Below are positions 54,212-62,803 of a DNA stretch of 64,000 nucleotides, piece by piece. The position numbers were made by a program, and so were the translations under genes. The stretch is from positions 217,898 through 281,897 of the forward strand of contig NZ_CP007203.1 in the NCBI RefSeq assembly GCF_000340565.2, in the 5' to 3' direction. Source of the DNA: Nodularia spumigena CCY9414 (GTDB lineage Bacteria > Cyanobacteriota > Cyanobacteriia > Cyanobacteriales > Nostocaceae). The notes under the pieces were generated by a model. That model was not told the origin of the DNA, ran no database searches, and saw nothing but the letters and a program-made list of their open reading frames with translations. Every line of letters begins with the position of its first letter. Position 1 is the stretch's first letter.

Positions 54212-56491
54212 TTATGCTCTCTTCTGCTTATCCAACTTCAGCATTAACACACCCAAAGGAGGCAGACATAAATCTAGGGAATAAGGACGACTGTGCAATG
54301 ACCAGTTATCCGTCCATTTACCACCTAAATTGCCCATATTACTGCCGCCATAGGGACGGGCATCACTATTAAACAACTCGGTATAAAATCCTTCTTGCGG
54401 TACACCAATGCGGTAGTGAGAATGGGGTTGGGGTGTGAAGTTGCAAACCACGATGACGAAATCATCAGAATCTTTGTCATAACGGACAAAAGAAACTACA
54501 CTATGGCGGTTGTCGCTACAATCAATCCACTCAAAACCATCCTGGGCAAAATCTTGGGTATATAAAGCTGGTTCAGAACGGTAAAGATGGTTGATGTCTT
54601 GGAAAAACTGCTTTAATTGTTGGTGGTCTTCATACTGTAATAATTGCCACTCCAAGTCAGCCCAGACATTCCACTCACTCCATTGTCCAAACTCCATGCT
54701 CATAAACATGGTTTTCTTTCCTGGGTGAGCGAACATATAGCTAAATAAACAACGCACATTCGCTAACTTCTGCCATGTATCACCGGGCATTTTGCCAATG
54801 ATATTGCTCTTACCATGTACCACTTCATCATGGGACAAAGCCAGCATGAAGTTTTCACTGTGGTTGTACCACATACTAAAGGTAATATTATTTTGATGGA
54901 ACTGGCGGAACCACGGGTCCATGCTGAAATAGTCCAGCATATCGTGCATCCAGCCCATATTCCACTTTAAGTTAAAACCTAATCCGCCTGTGTAGGTAGG
55001 CCAAGATACCATAGGCCAGGAAGTGGATTCTTCCGCAATTGAGAGAACACCAGGAAAATAACTGAACAGAAGGTGATTTACCTGACGCAGAAAATCTGCT
55101 GCTTCTAAGTTTTCTCTGCCACCATATTGGTTAGTTACCCATTCTCCTGGTTCACGGCAATAGTCAAGGTACAGCATCGAAGCGACAGCATCAACCCGAA
55201 TTCCATCAATATGGTATTTGTCAAACCAGAAGAGGGCATTTGCTACTAAGAAATTTCTAACTTCGTGACGATTGTAGTTGAAAACTAGAGTACCCCATTC
55301 CTTATGTTCGCCTTTGCGGGGGTCGGAGTGTTCATAAAGGTGACTACCATCGAAGAAGGCTAAACCATGACCATCTTTAGGAAAGTGACCGGGAACCCAA
55401 TCGACAATTACGCCTATATCATTTTGGTGACATTTGTCAACAAAATACATGAAATCTTCAGCGCTGCCAAACCGGGAAGTAGGGGCATAGTACCCAGTTA
55501 CTTGATAACCCCAAGAACCATCAAAGGGATGTTCGGCAATAGGTAGCAGTTCTAAATGGGTGTATCCCAATTCTTTGACATAGGGAATCAGTCGGTCTGC
55601 TAGTTCTCTGTAGGTCAGGAAACGTGCGCCTGGTTTGAGTTCGGAAACTACAACTACAGGTTCTGTCTCGCCATTGGGTAATTTAGCGGGTTCTGAACTA
55701 GATGCGTGTAACCAAGAGCCTAAATGTACTTCGTAGACTGAAATCGGTTGGGTGAGGGGGTCAGTGTGACGACGTTTTTCCATCCAGTTTTCGTCAGACC
55801 AAGTGTAAGCACTTAAATCAGTGACAATGGATGCCGTTTTCGGACGGGGTTCTTGCTGGAAACCGTAGGGATCGGTTTTTTCGTAAATATGTCCTTCAAA
55901 ATTTTTAATTTCATATTTGTAATGCTCTCCCACGCCGATTTCGGGTATGAATAATTCCCAAACCCCTGTAGAACCTTTTCGCATCTGGTGTTTACGTCCG
56001 TCCCAGAGGTTGAAATCTCCTAGCAGGGAAACGTTACGAGCATTGGGGGCCCAAACGGCAAAATAAACGCCTTTCACACCCTTGATTTCTGTGGGATGCG
56101 CTCCCATTTTCTCGTATATCCGGTGATGATTGCCTTCGGAAAACAGATGTAAGTCAAAGTCTGTCAAATTGGGAGAACGGAAGGCGTAGGGGTCATAAGT
56201 GACACGCTCATGTTCGCCTTCTTTAATCCGTAATTGGTAGTTTGTCAGTTCTGCTACTTCAATTAGGCATTCAAAAAAATGCGGATCATGTACTGCCTGC
56301 ATTGGGTATTCCTGACGTTGTTCAGGCAGAACTACCCATGCGGCACTGGCATTTGGTAGGTAGGCTCGCACAGCCCAGACTTTTTTGCCATTTTGTTCTA
56401 TGTAATGAGAACCTAGTATTTCAAAGGGGTCGTGGTGCTGATTCCCTACTATACGGTTAACCTGTTCTGGGACAATTGTGGTCATGGACAT
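54212..56491 (-). CDS. glgB: 1,4-alpha-glucan branching enzyme
   Basis: GlgB makes alpha-1,6 branches in glycogen. The 759-residue protein has an N-terminal domain (HHDPFEILGSH), a CBM48 domain (YFAVWAPNARNVSLLGDFNLWDGR) and a GH13 barrel. The barrel has LLPIAEHPFDGSWGYQVTGY, the nucleophile region GIRVDAVASML, the acid/base region SIAEESTSWP and LALSHDEVVHGK, followed by a C-terminal beta domain. Length and N-terminal extension are those of cyanobacterial GlgB. The ATG at 56491 or 56485 may start it. Its end is 20 bp from the iscB upstream region. Confidence 0.97.
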   Translation of the reverse strand: MSMTTIVPEQVNRIVGNQHHDPFEILGSHYIEQNGKKVWAVRAYLPNASAAWVVLPEQRQEYPMQAVHDPHFFECLIEVAELTNYQLRIKEGEHERVTYDPYAFRSPNLTDFDLHLFSEGNHHRIYEKMGAHPTEIKGVKGVYFAVWAPNARNVSLLGDFNLWDGRKHQMRKGSTGVWELFIPEIGVGEHYKYEIKNFEGHIYEKTDPYGFQQEPRPKTASIVTDLSAYTWSDENWMEKRRHTDPLTQPISVYEVHLGSWLHASSSEPAKLPNGETEPVVVVSELKPGARFLTYRELADRLIPYVKELGYTHLELLPIAEHPFDGSWGYQVTGYYAPTSRFGSAEDFMYFVDKCHQNDIGVIVDWVPGHFPKDGHGLAFFDGSHLYEHSDPRKGEHKEWGTLVFNYNRHEVRNFLVANALFWFDKYHIDGIRVDAVASMLYLDYCREPGEWVTNQYGGRENLEAADFLRQVNHLLFSYFPGVLSIAEESTSWPMVSWPTYTGGLGFNLKWNMGWMHDMLDYFSMDPWFRQFHQNNITFSMWYNHSENFMLALSHDEVVHGKSNIIGKMPGDTWQKLANVRCLFSYMFAHPGKKTMFMSMEFGQWSEWNVWADLEWQLLQYEDHQQLKQFFQDINHLYRSEPALYTQDFAQDGFEWIDCSDNRHSVVSFVRYDKDSDDFVIVVCNFTPQPHSHYRIGVPQEGFYTELFNSDARPYGGSNMGNLGGKWTDNWSLHSRPYSLDLCLPPLGVLMLKLDKQKRA

Positions 56492-56715
56492 GAAGCTACC
56501 TACATCTAAATAAAGTAATTGAATGATATACAGCGATCGCTGACTCTATGGAGTACAGCCTGGTTTTGCTCAGAAAAACCTAAATTTATGGTTTTAAATA
56601 TATTGGTTACATTTATTTGTCATTTTGTCGCCACCGTTATCGTACATCACAATGGGGCATCAATCTTTTCAGGATGATCTGTTGATGGTCAAATATGCAC
56701 ATAAAAGTAACTTTG

Positions 56716-57039
56716 TCAAATATCTAAAAAAGGAAAAATTTGCAGTAAGGCTTTACGTAACTGGATGAGGAAAACAGTTTGCCGTAAACCGGCACTCAGT
56801 TTAGGTGGAGGACTGACTTGTAGCTGTTCTTGTAGTTCTGCGTATTCGGCAGCATTTAGAGGTTTGCCATCAATAGGCGATCGCGCGTCTATAATAATTT
56901 CTGTCCTCAGTATTTCTTCTGGTATATCTTCTGGCGGTGGTAATGCAACTACAGATGTCCCCCAATAGCTAGTTAACCACAGCAGAATGCTCGTGCTAAC
57001 AATTAAAACCCAAAATCCTATTTTCTGGTTCTTCCTCAT
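56716..57039 (-). CDS. Uncharacterised small membrane or exported protein
   Basis: From the ATG at 57039 the 107-residue protein has an N-terminal hydrophobic segment (IGFWVLIVSTSILLWLTSYWG), then a soluble part with PPPEDIPEEILRTEIIIDARSP and LNAAEYAELQEQLQVSPPPK. Bases further upstream (57040-57063) are repeat DNA, so the longer frame is not preferred. It is only 35 bp downstream of the GST-like gene on the same strand and may be co-transcribed. The family is not recognised. Confidence 0.65.
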   Translation of the reverse strand: MRKNQKIGFWVLIVSTSILLWLTSYWGTSVVALPPPEDIPEEILRTEIIIDARSPIDGKPLNAAEYAELQEQLQVSPPPKLSAGLRQTVFLIQLRKALLQIFPFLDI

Positions 57040-57074
57040 TTTCCCACTCCCCACACTCCCCACACTCCCTCACC

Positions 57075-57743
57075 TCACAATCCCGGCGGTAATGGTTCAT
57101 TACACAATTGATGGATTTGGACAATGCGTTCAAATAACCAAGGATATCCTTGACGATACTGGGGAATGAGTGCTAAAGGACTCAGTAAGGCAGCTGCGCT
57201 AATGTCTGCCACACTTAACCTATTTCCTACTAAGTAATCATTTCTTTGCCAGCGAATAGATAACTCTGAAAACGCAGTGACCAGTCTATTTTTAGCTAAT
57301 TCTACACTAGCCTGGTTGATGCCATATTGTTGGCGCACTACTGAGATTACGGTCTGACTAAGTAGTGAAGGGTCTATTTGCTTACCTTCCCCTGCGCGAA
57401 ACTGATAATATACAAATCTCGTGGCTGTACCGATGCTTTCATCTAACCAATCTTCTAGCATCCAGGCTTCTGCCTGCTGTTCATGGTCAGGTAAGAATAA
57501 CGGTGGTTCTGTTTGGTAAGTTTCCAGAAATTTTAAAATTGCGGTAGAATCAGCGATCGCATCCGGTTGACCTACAACTTGCGGTAACAAGACAGGCAGA
57601 GTCTTCAAACCCGTCAGGGGCTTAACTCGCAGGATATGCAAGCCAGGAGTCAGATTTTCACTCTTATAATTAATTTGCTTATAGCCCAGCCCTAGACGGG
57701 CTTTGCGACAATAATGAGATGTACTAAATTGCAGTAGCAACAT
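57075..57743 (-). CDS. Glutathione S-transferase-like protein
   Basis: An N-terminal thioredoxin-like GST domain (LLLQFSTSHYCRKARLGLGY; LTGLKTLPVLLPQVVGQPDAIADSTAILKFLE, with the conserved ADSTAI turn) is followed by a helical C-terminal domain with NDYLVGNRLSVADISAAALLSPL. The SHYC segment is near the position of the catalytic cysteine or serine. The ATG at 57743 fits the fold; an upstream in-frame ATG at 57824 adds 27 unlikely residues. The substrate is unknown. Confidence 0.85.
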   Translation of the reverse strand: MLLLQFSTSHYCRKARLGLGYKQINYKSENLTPGLHILRVKPLTGLKTLPVLLPQVVGQPDAIADSTAILKFLETYQTEPPLFLPDHEQQAEAWMLEDWLDESIGTATRFVYYQFRAGEGKQIDPSLLSQTVISVVRQQYGINQASVELAKNRLVTAFSELSIRWQRNDYLVGNRLSVADISAAALLSPLALIPQYRQGYPWLFERIVQIHQLCNEPLPPGL

Positions 57744-57837
57744 AAAACTACTTTTTCCCACAATAAGGATAAATTTTATACGCTTAACTGCGAGATCTTC
57801 AAAGGAACTATCTTGATTGAACAATCATAGCAGTAGT

Positions 57838-57927
57838 AGGACTTACGCAAGATTATGAAATAAACAACCACAGAAGCCGCAGATAACACGGTGGAATGAG
57901 AGTTTCAGGAATTCCTGCGTAAGTCCT
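57838..57927. mobile_element. MITE with AGGACTTACGCA termini (copy 2)
   Basis: A 90-bp element with 12-bp perfect inverted termini AGGACTTACGCA and TGCGTAAGTCCT. The interior, AACCACAGAAGCCGCAGATA then GTTTCAGGAATTCC, is unlike that of copy 1. No gene is inside. The gap to 58112 holds short palindromes but no gene. Confidence 0.85.
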
Positions 57928-58112
57928 CAAAAGAACACTTGGTTGGAAATGTAAGCATATTTACCAGTGTCCTTGCTCTGCCGCCTTAATGAGAGGTTTT
58001 ACTCCACTTAACAAGAAGATGCTGTATGCTCGCCCAAAAGGAAACAAACTGATTTCCGGAGGAAATTACACCATGAATCACCTTTTTTGGGCGGGATGGC
58101 TCCCATGAAAAT

Positions 58113-58289
58113 TTATGGAGTGGTCTCAGGTACAGGGGTAGGAGCAGGGGTAGCACCGTCAGTTGGCTCACTAGGAGCTGCAGGTGAAGCTGCAGGTGGA
58201 GCTTCACTAGGCTCTGGAGCAGGCTCACAGGCTCCTAAAACCGTAGCCAGCCCTAACATTAGAACAAAACCAAAGACTTTTGTTTTCAT
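58113..58289 (-). CDS. Small Pro/Ala/Glu-rich lipoprotein
   Basis: From the ATG at 58289, with AAAGAGGAG six bases before it, the 58-residue protein has a lipoprotein signal (MKTKVFGFVLMLGLATVLGAC, cysteine 21). A mature tail of proline, alanine, glutamate and threonine follows (EPAPEPSEAPPAASPAAPSE). Without structured sequence it is probably an outer-membrane or periplasmic linker or a bulk envelope lipoprotein. The opposite-strand frame over it is rejected. Confidence 0.75.
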   Translation of the reverse strand: MKTKVFGFVLMLGLATVLGACEPAPEPSEAPPAASPAAPSEPTDGATPAPTPVPETTP

Positions 58290-58310
58290 AATCAACTCCT
58301 CTTTCACCAA

Positions 58311-58781
58311 ATAATAGCGAGAAAAAAAATTCGCCTGTTGAATAAGATAACCTATTTGTCCCTAATTTTTGAAATGCCTTGTACTGAGATTTTCAAGAGC
58401 AAGACTTTAGGTTGATTTTTGGGAGTTTAGTTATTATGCAGTAGACTGATTAATCTCTCTGGCTGAGGAATACAGTCACCGGATAGCCGAATGTATATTA
58501 ATAAATTTGGTAGACAACCAAGACATCACATGAAAAATTATTTATTTTCCTAGGGTCTTGCCGTTTGCTGCCTTGTGTTGCCATACTTTAAATGCCATAT
58601 TGCAGCTTACTGATTATAACTATTACAATACGCAGCTAATGCCATCATTAGTCTAGTTACCTATCAGAACAGTTAAAAAAGTGTAATGTTTTTGGTGTAA
58701 TGTTGACGCAGAACACGATTCTCACCTTAGCCAAAACAGGCAAACGTTCTAAAACCCAGTATTTTAAACCTAAAAATATTT
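58311..58781. other. 470-bp gap upstream of the FtsL-like gene
   Basis: The sequence is AT-rich and free of the repeat families seen elsewhere. No frame is convincing. It must contain the divergent promoters of the lipoprotein and of the FtsL-like gene. Confidence 0.5.
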
Positions 58782-59471
58782 ATGGCTGTTGTTCGTAAAT
58801 CAGCTGTTTCCACAACAGGTAATTGGTTCCGAAGAAATTCTACCCCATCGAATGGGAAGCGGCGCTCTATGCCCCTAGGATCAACCGTTGGCAGTGCATC
58901 CACATTTGCAGATGAACCTTTGCCAGTATCCTCAAAAAGACACCGACGTTCTTCAAAGAAATTATCTGTCTCTGCCACTAACGCATTGCCAGAGGTGGCT
59001 AAACAACCAGTACCCCAGCATAAAAGTCAGTCAAACATAACAACCCAGAAAAATCTGAAGCCAACCGAAGGTAGTCTACCTGTGATGCCTACTTCTGGGG
59101 CAGCACCTTTTTGGTTACTGCGGTTGTATACTTCACATCGTTATTCCTCAGTTGTGACGTTTTTATTGGTGTCAGCAACTCTATTTGTTTATGGTTGGAC
59201 AGTATATTCTCAAGAACTGTGGAGTCAGGGATATAACAGGCTGCAAAACCTGCAACTTCAGGAACGGCAGTTAACCACAACCAACGCCACCCTCAAGAAC
59301 AAAATGGCTGAGGAAGCGGAACAGGAAACAGCAGGGCTAGTGTCACCAACACCAGCAAGGACAATTTTTTTGCCTACAGCATCTCCATCTTATAGTTCTC
59401 AAGCCACACCCACCAGTACACCACCGAATTTGGAAACGCAGCAAAACACCCCCTCGCCACTAGGATATTAA
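58782..59471 (+). CDS. Bitopic membrane protein, FtsL-like (precedes ftsI)
   Basis: The 229-residue protein has a long, basic, disordered cytoplasmic N-terminus (about 120 residues). One membrane helix (YSSVVTFLLVSATLFVYGWTVYS, 121-143) and a short leucine-rich coiled coil (LQNLQLQERQLTTTNATLKNKM) follow, then a disordered Pro/Thr tail. Topology, coiled coil and position before a PBP2/FtsI gene all fit FtsL, the small divisome protein whose sequence is poorly conserved. It would recruit FtsI with FtsB/FtsQ. The long N-terminus is typical of cyanobacterial forms. The call rests on context and topology. Confidence 0.6.
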   Translation: MAVVRKSAVSTTGNWFRRNSTPSNGKRRSMPLGSTVGSASTFADEPLPVSSKRHRRSSKKLSVSATNALPEVAKQPVPQHKSQSNITTQKNLKPTEGSLPVMPTSGAAPFWLLRLYTSHRYSSVVTFLLVSATLFVYGWTVYSQELWSQGYNRLQNLQLQERQLTTTNATLKNKMAEEAEQETAGLVSPTPARTIFLPTASPSYSSQATPTSTPPNLETQQNTPSPLGY

Positions 59472-59820
59472 CGTGAGTTCGACGTAACCTAACCCCCCTT
59501 GAGAAGGGGGGAAATTTTCTGAAAATCCCCCTTTTTAAGGGGGATTTAGGGGGATAATATCACTTGTGTGTACACAGTAGCCTTGTAGGGGAGAGGAATG
59601 GAAGCGGGGTCATATCCAGCTTATCGAACTCATGTGATATTAGAACAGTGAACAGTTATCGAAGCTTGAGTTATGGCGATTATTCCCTGTTGAGTCATGT
59701 ACATACCTTTGTAGGGGGAATTCATCAATTGTCCCCTACCGCAGTATCTCAGCCTACTCAGAAATGCTAGGAGGATTTAACTGATAACTGATAACTGATA
59801 ACTGATAACTGAGCAGGTCA
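59472..59820. repeat. Repeat-rich spacer between FtsL-like gene and ftsI
   Basis: Two linked palindromes (CCCCCTTGAGAAGGGGGG; CCCCCTTTTTAAGGGGG) at 59488-59552 are followed by CTTGTGTGTACACAGTAGCC (59566). The short GTAGGGG/CCCCTAC stem lies at 59713-59740, and five AACTGAT heptamers at 59780-59812. The last touch the ftsI start region. A 68-residue frame here (59564-59770) is not credible. Confidence 0.85.
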
Positions 59821-61668
59821 ATGCAGAAATCACCGAGTAAATTAAAATTGGGAAATTTTCGGAATCCAGGACTTAGAAAGGGAAGGAAGCCTTCTAGTTT
59901 AGGGTTTATGCAGAAGTTTAGGTTTACCTCTAATACTCAAGACCAGATACCAAATACGAGATCACGATTATTTGTGGTCTGGGGCATATTAATGACCGCA
60001 GGCTTGGGGTTGGCTATTAATTTGTATCAGTTGCAGATTATCCAAGGAGCAAAGCTAACGCAGAAGGCGCGCAACCAGCAAATGGTGAAATTACGCCCTT
60101 TCGTTCCTCGTCGTCTAGTGGTAGATCGCAGTAACAATGTATTAGCGGTTGACCGTCCTGTATATACCTTGTATGTCCATCCTAAGCTGTTTAATCGGTC
60201 TAATCAACAAATGGCAGAACGGCTGGCTCCCATACTGGACAAAACCCCTGCTGAGTTGGTGAAAACTTTTGAAAGCCAAAAGAGTGGAATTACTCTTGCT
60301 TCTGCCCTACCGGAAGTAAATGCTGGCCGTGTGAGATCATTGCGCTTAAATGGCTTGGAATTGATTCAAAAATATTCCCGATATTACCCGCAAAAGAATG
60401 TGGTTGCAGACGTTGTGGGCTACGTAAATATTGACCGTCGTGGTCAGGCTGGTGTGGAATACAGTCAAGAGAAGTTATTAGAACGTACCGTGCAGACAGT
60501 GGAGCTGAGTCGGTCGGGTAATGGGAGACTGTTGCCAAATCATGCACCGGAAGGATTTTTAAATTTTGATGACCTGCGACTGCAACTAACTATTGATAGC
60601 CGTTTGCAAAGGGTCGCCCGGACTGCTCTACAAGCACAGATGGAGAAGTTTCAGGCTAAACGTGGGGCGGTAATTGTCATGGATGCCTCAAATGGTTCTT
60701 TACTAGCTCTGACTTCTTATCCTACCTATAACCCCAATGAATACTCTAAAGCTGATATTTCCCTGTTTAAAAACTGGACAGTGGCTGATCTTTATGAGCC
60801 GGGATCGACTTTCAAGCCGTTGAATGTGGCGATCGCTCTGGAAAATGGTGCCATTAAAGCAGATGATTTGTTTAATGACCCCGGTTCTATTCAGATAGGT
60901 GAACACACCATCAGAAATGCCGGTCTCAATAGTCATGGACTCATCAATATTGCCAAAATCCTGCAAACTTCTAGCAATATTGGCATGGTACGAATCATTC
61001 AACGTATGCAACCAACAGTCTATTACAACTGGCTGGAACGCTTGGGACTAGGGCAAAATGTAGAGACAGATTTACCCTTTGAAGTTAGTGGACAGCTCAA
61101 AGCTCAAAAAGAGTTTCTCGGTTCGCCCATTGAAGCAGCAACTACATCCTTTGGCCAAGGCTTTTCTGTGACACCGTTACAGTTGGTGCAAATGCACGGG
61201 GCTTTAGCCAATGGTGGTAAATTAGTTACACCCCATGTAGTCCAAGGGTTAGTAGATACCAAAGGGCAGATGCATTATTCGCCCAATCTTCCCAAACCAC
61301 GCCAAATTTTCTCACCAGCCACAGCCCAAACAGTTGTGGAAATGATGGAAACTGTTGTATCAGAAGGTACTGGAGAGCCTGCACAAATTCCGGGTTATCG
61401 CATTGCTGGTAAAACAGGTACATCTCAAAAAGCTAGTCCTAATGGGGGCTATATCCCCAATGCGCGCATCACTAGCTTCGTGGGTATTTTGCCAGTAGAA
61501 TCTCCCCGCTATGTAGTTTTTGCAGTAGCGGATGAGCCAAAAGGAGCAGATGCTTACGGTTCTACTGTCGCCGCACCCATTGTCAAAGCCGTGATGGAAG
61601 CGTTGATTCCCATTGAACGGATTGGGCCAAGTCAGGAAACCAAGACAGACTCTCAAGTAAAACAGTAA
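59821..61668 (+). CDS. ftsI: Penicillin-binding protein 2 / FtsI, septal transpeptidase
   Basis: This class B PBP cross-links septal peptidoglycan. A basic cytoplasmic segment is followed by one membrane helix (about 50-70) and the dimerisation/pedestal domain with RRLVVDRSNNVLAVD. The transpeptidase has SxxK at 329-332 (PGSTFKP), SSN at 384-386 and KTGTS at 531-535. All catalytic motifs are intact, and the length of 615 is normal. It follows the FtsL-like gene with 349 bp of repeats between. A MITE begins 2 bp after its stop. Confidence 0.95.
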   Translation: MQKSPSKLKLGNFRNPGLRKGRKPSSLGFMQKFRFTSNTQDQIPNTRSRLFVVWGILMTAGLGLAINLYQLQIIQGAKLTQKARNQQMVKLRPFVPRRLVVDRSNNVLAVDRPVYTLYVHPKLFNRSNQQMAERLAPILDKTPAELVKTFESQKSGITLASALPEVNAGRVRSLRLNGLELIQKYSRYYPQKNVVADVVGYVNIDRRGQAGVEYSQEKLLERTVQTVELSRSGNGRLLPNHAPEGFLNFDDLRLQLTIDSRLQRVARTALQAQMEKFQAKRGAVIVMDASNGSLLALTSYPTYNPNEYSKADISLFKNWTVADLYEPGSTFKPLNVAIALENGAIKADDLFNDPGSIQIGEHTIRNAGLNSHGLINIAKILQTSSNIGMVRIIQRMQPTVYYNWLERLGLGQNVETDLPFEVSGQLKAQKEFLGSPIEAATTSFGQGFSVTPLQLVQMHGALANGGKLVTPHVVQGLVDTKGQMHYSPNLPKPRQIFSPATAQTVVEMMETVVSEGTGEPAQIPGYRIAGKTGTSQKASPNGGYIPNARITSFVGILPVESPRYVVFAVADEPKGADAYGSTVAAPIVKAVMEALIPIERIGPSQETKTDSQVKQ

Positions 61669-61669
61669 T

Positions 61670-61787
61670 AGGACTTACGCATAATTTACGTTTTCTTGGC
61701 GTTCTACAGCCCTTGCGGGCATCGCTGCGCGCGGGCGACTTGGCGGTTAGATAAATCAACATTTTTGGCAATTGTTGCGTAAGTCCT
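61670..61787. mobile_element. MITE with AGGACTTACGCA termini (copy 3)
   Basis: A 118-bp element begins two bases after the ftsI stop. The ends AGGACTTACGCA and TGCGTAAGTCCT are perfect. The interior carries GCCCTTGCGGGC and GCTGCGCGCGGGCGACTTGG. The left end of the second MITE type (TATATAGGACTACTATTTGA) follows at 61789. Confidence 0.85.
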
Positions 61788-61828
61788 GAATATATAGGAC
61801 TACTATTTGATCTTTGAACAGACCCATA

Positions 61829-61862
61829 GTAACGCACCAAAGCCTGAATAATGGTGCGTTAC
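61829..61862. terminator. Hairpin GTAACGCACCA-TGGTGCGTTAC
   Basis: A perfect 11-bp stem with a 12-base loop. A T-rich stretch follows (AGATTTTATTTT), so it can act as the terminator after ftsI. Confidence 0.65.
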
Positions 61863-61979
61863 AGATTTTATTTTCAGGCACATTATAAGACTTGATTTTT
61901 TTGATAAATAAAACCGGATTCCTGTATATAGCAAGTTTCGCATATGACAAAATAGCATTATTCCCAATACTTATCCGAT

Positions 61980-62690
61980 ATGGACAAATTGCCCCTAAAG
62001 CAGCTGGTTGAAAGTATTTATCAGCAACTACTGCCTAGCTTACAAATTGAAAGTGTCAATCCCCATAATCCCATCAAAGTTAGCTATCTTCCACAACCTT
62101 GGCAGTTGCTTGGTACAGGAAATTATGCCGCAGTAGTCTATCACCCTGATTACCCTGATTCTGTAGTCAAAATTTATGCCCCAGGACGGCCAGGCTATGA
62201 AGAGGAAGTAGAAGTTTACCGTCGTCTAGGTTCTCATCCAGCTTTCTCTGAGTGTTTCTATGCTAAAGATGACTTTTTAGTCTTGAAACGCCTTTATGGA
62301 AAGACTCTCTACGATTGTATGCACTTGGGTTTACCTATTCCCAAACAAGTCATACGGGACATCGATGAAGCTCTGGAATATGCCCGAAACAACGGACTCC
62401 ACCCTCATGATGTCCACGGTCGTAATGTCATGATGTACCAAGGTAGAGGATTAGTTGTAGATATATCAGATTTTCTCCATGTAGAACCCTGCTTAAAGTG
62501 GGACGACCTGAAAAAGGCTTATTACTGGTTATATCTCCCTTTATTGTACCCACTACGTCTGCGCGTGCCATATCCTGCCTTAAATATGATCCGCAAATGT
62601 TATCGTCTAGGACGTTCTCTCAAAACTTCCTGTGGTCAATTAATCCTCAGATTACTGAAGTTTAGAGTAAATAGTCAAAGATCAGACTAG
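61980..62690 (+). CDS. Small protein-kinase-fold protein (ABC1/RIO-like)
   Basis: The 236-residue protein keeps the kinase landmarks in short form. The glycine loop is GTGNYAAVVY at 45-54. The lysine is in VVKIYAPG (K64), the glutamate in YEEEVEVY, the catalytic loop is HPHDVHGRNVM (D144, N149) and the metal aspartate is in VVDISDF (D161). The C-terminal part is basic (LYPLRLRV; YRLGRSLKTSC). All catalytic residues are present, so it may be active on protein or a small molecule. No accessory domain is present. It has no clear operon partner. Confidence 0.8.
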   Translation: MDKLPLKQLVESIYQQLLPSLQIESVNPHNPIKVSYLPQPWQLLGTGNYAAVVYHPDYPDSVVKIYAPGRPGYEEEVEVYRRLGSHPAFSECFYAKDDFLVLKRLYGKTLYDCMHLGLPIPKQVIRDIDEALEYARNNGLHPHDVHGRNVMMYQGRGLVVDISDFLHVEPCLKWDDLKKAYYWLYLPLLYPLRLRVPYPALNMIRKCYRLGRSLKTSCGQLILRLLKFRVNSQRSD

Positions 62691-62737
62691 TACAGTACGG
62701 CGTAAATAGGACAACCATTTAAAATCAATCAAAAGCC

Positions 62738-62797
62738 TATAAAGTCAGACTTTTGACTTTTGACTGTTGACTTTTGACTTCCGCCTTGCGGTACTAG
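62738..62797. repeat. Second copy of the TTTTGAC/CTTCCGC element
   Basis: AAAGCCTATAAAGTCAGACT, TTTGACTTTTGACTGTTGAC and TTTTGACTTCCGCCTTGCGG match 49013-49072, with only a few differences. Confidence 0.85.
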
Positions 62798-62803
62798 GAT
62801 GTA

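Noticed and set aside
57986-58314. Frames on both strands over the small lipoprotein
   Set aside because: They are low-complexity shadows of the Pro/Ala-rich coding sequence; only the frame starting at 58289 has a ribosome site and a lipobox.
59564-59770. 68-residue frame between the FtsL-like gene and ftsI
   Set aside because: It is composed of repeat sequence without a ribosome site or family resemblance.
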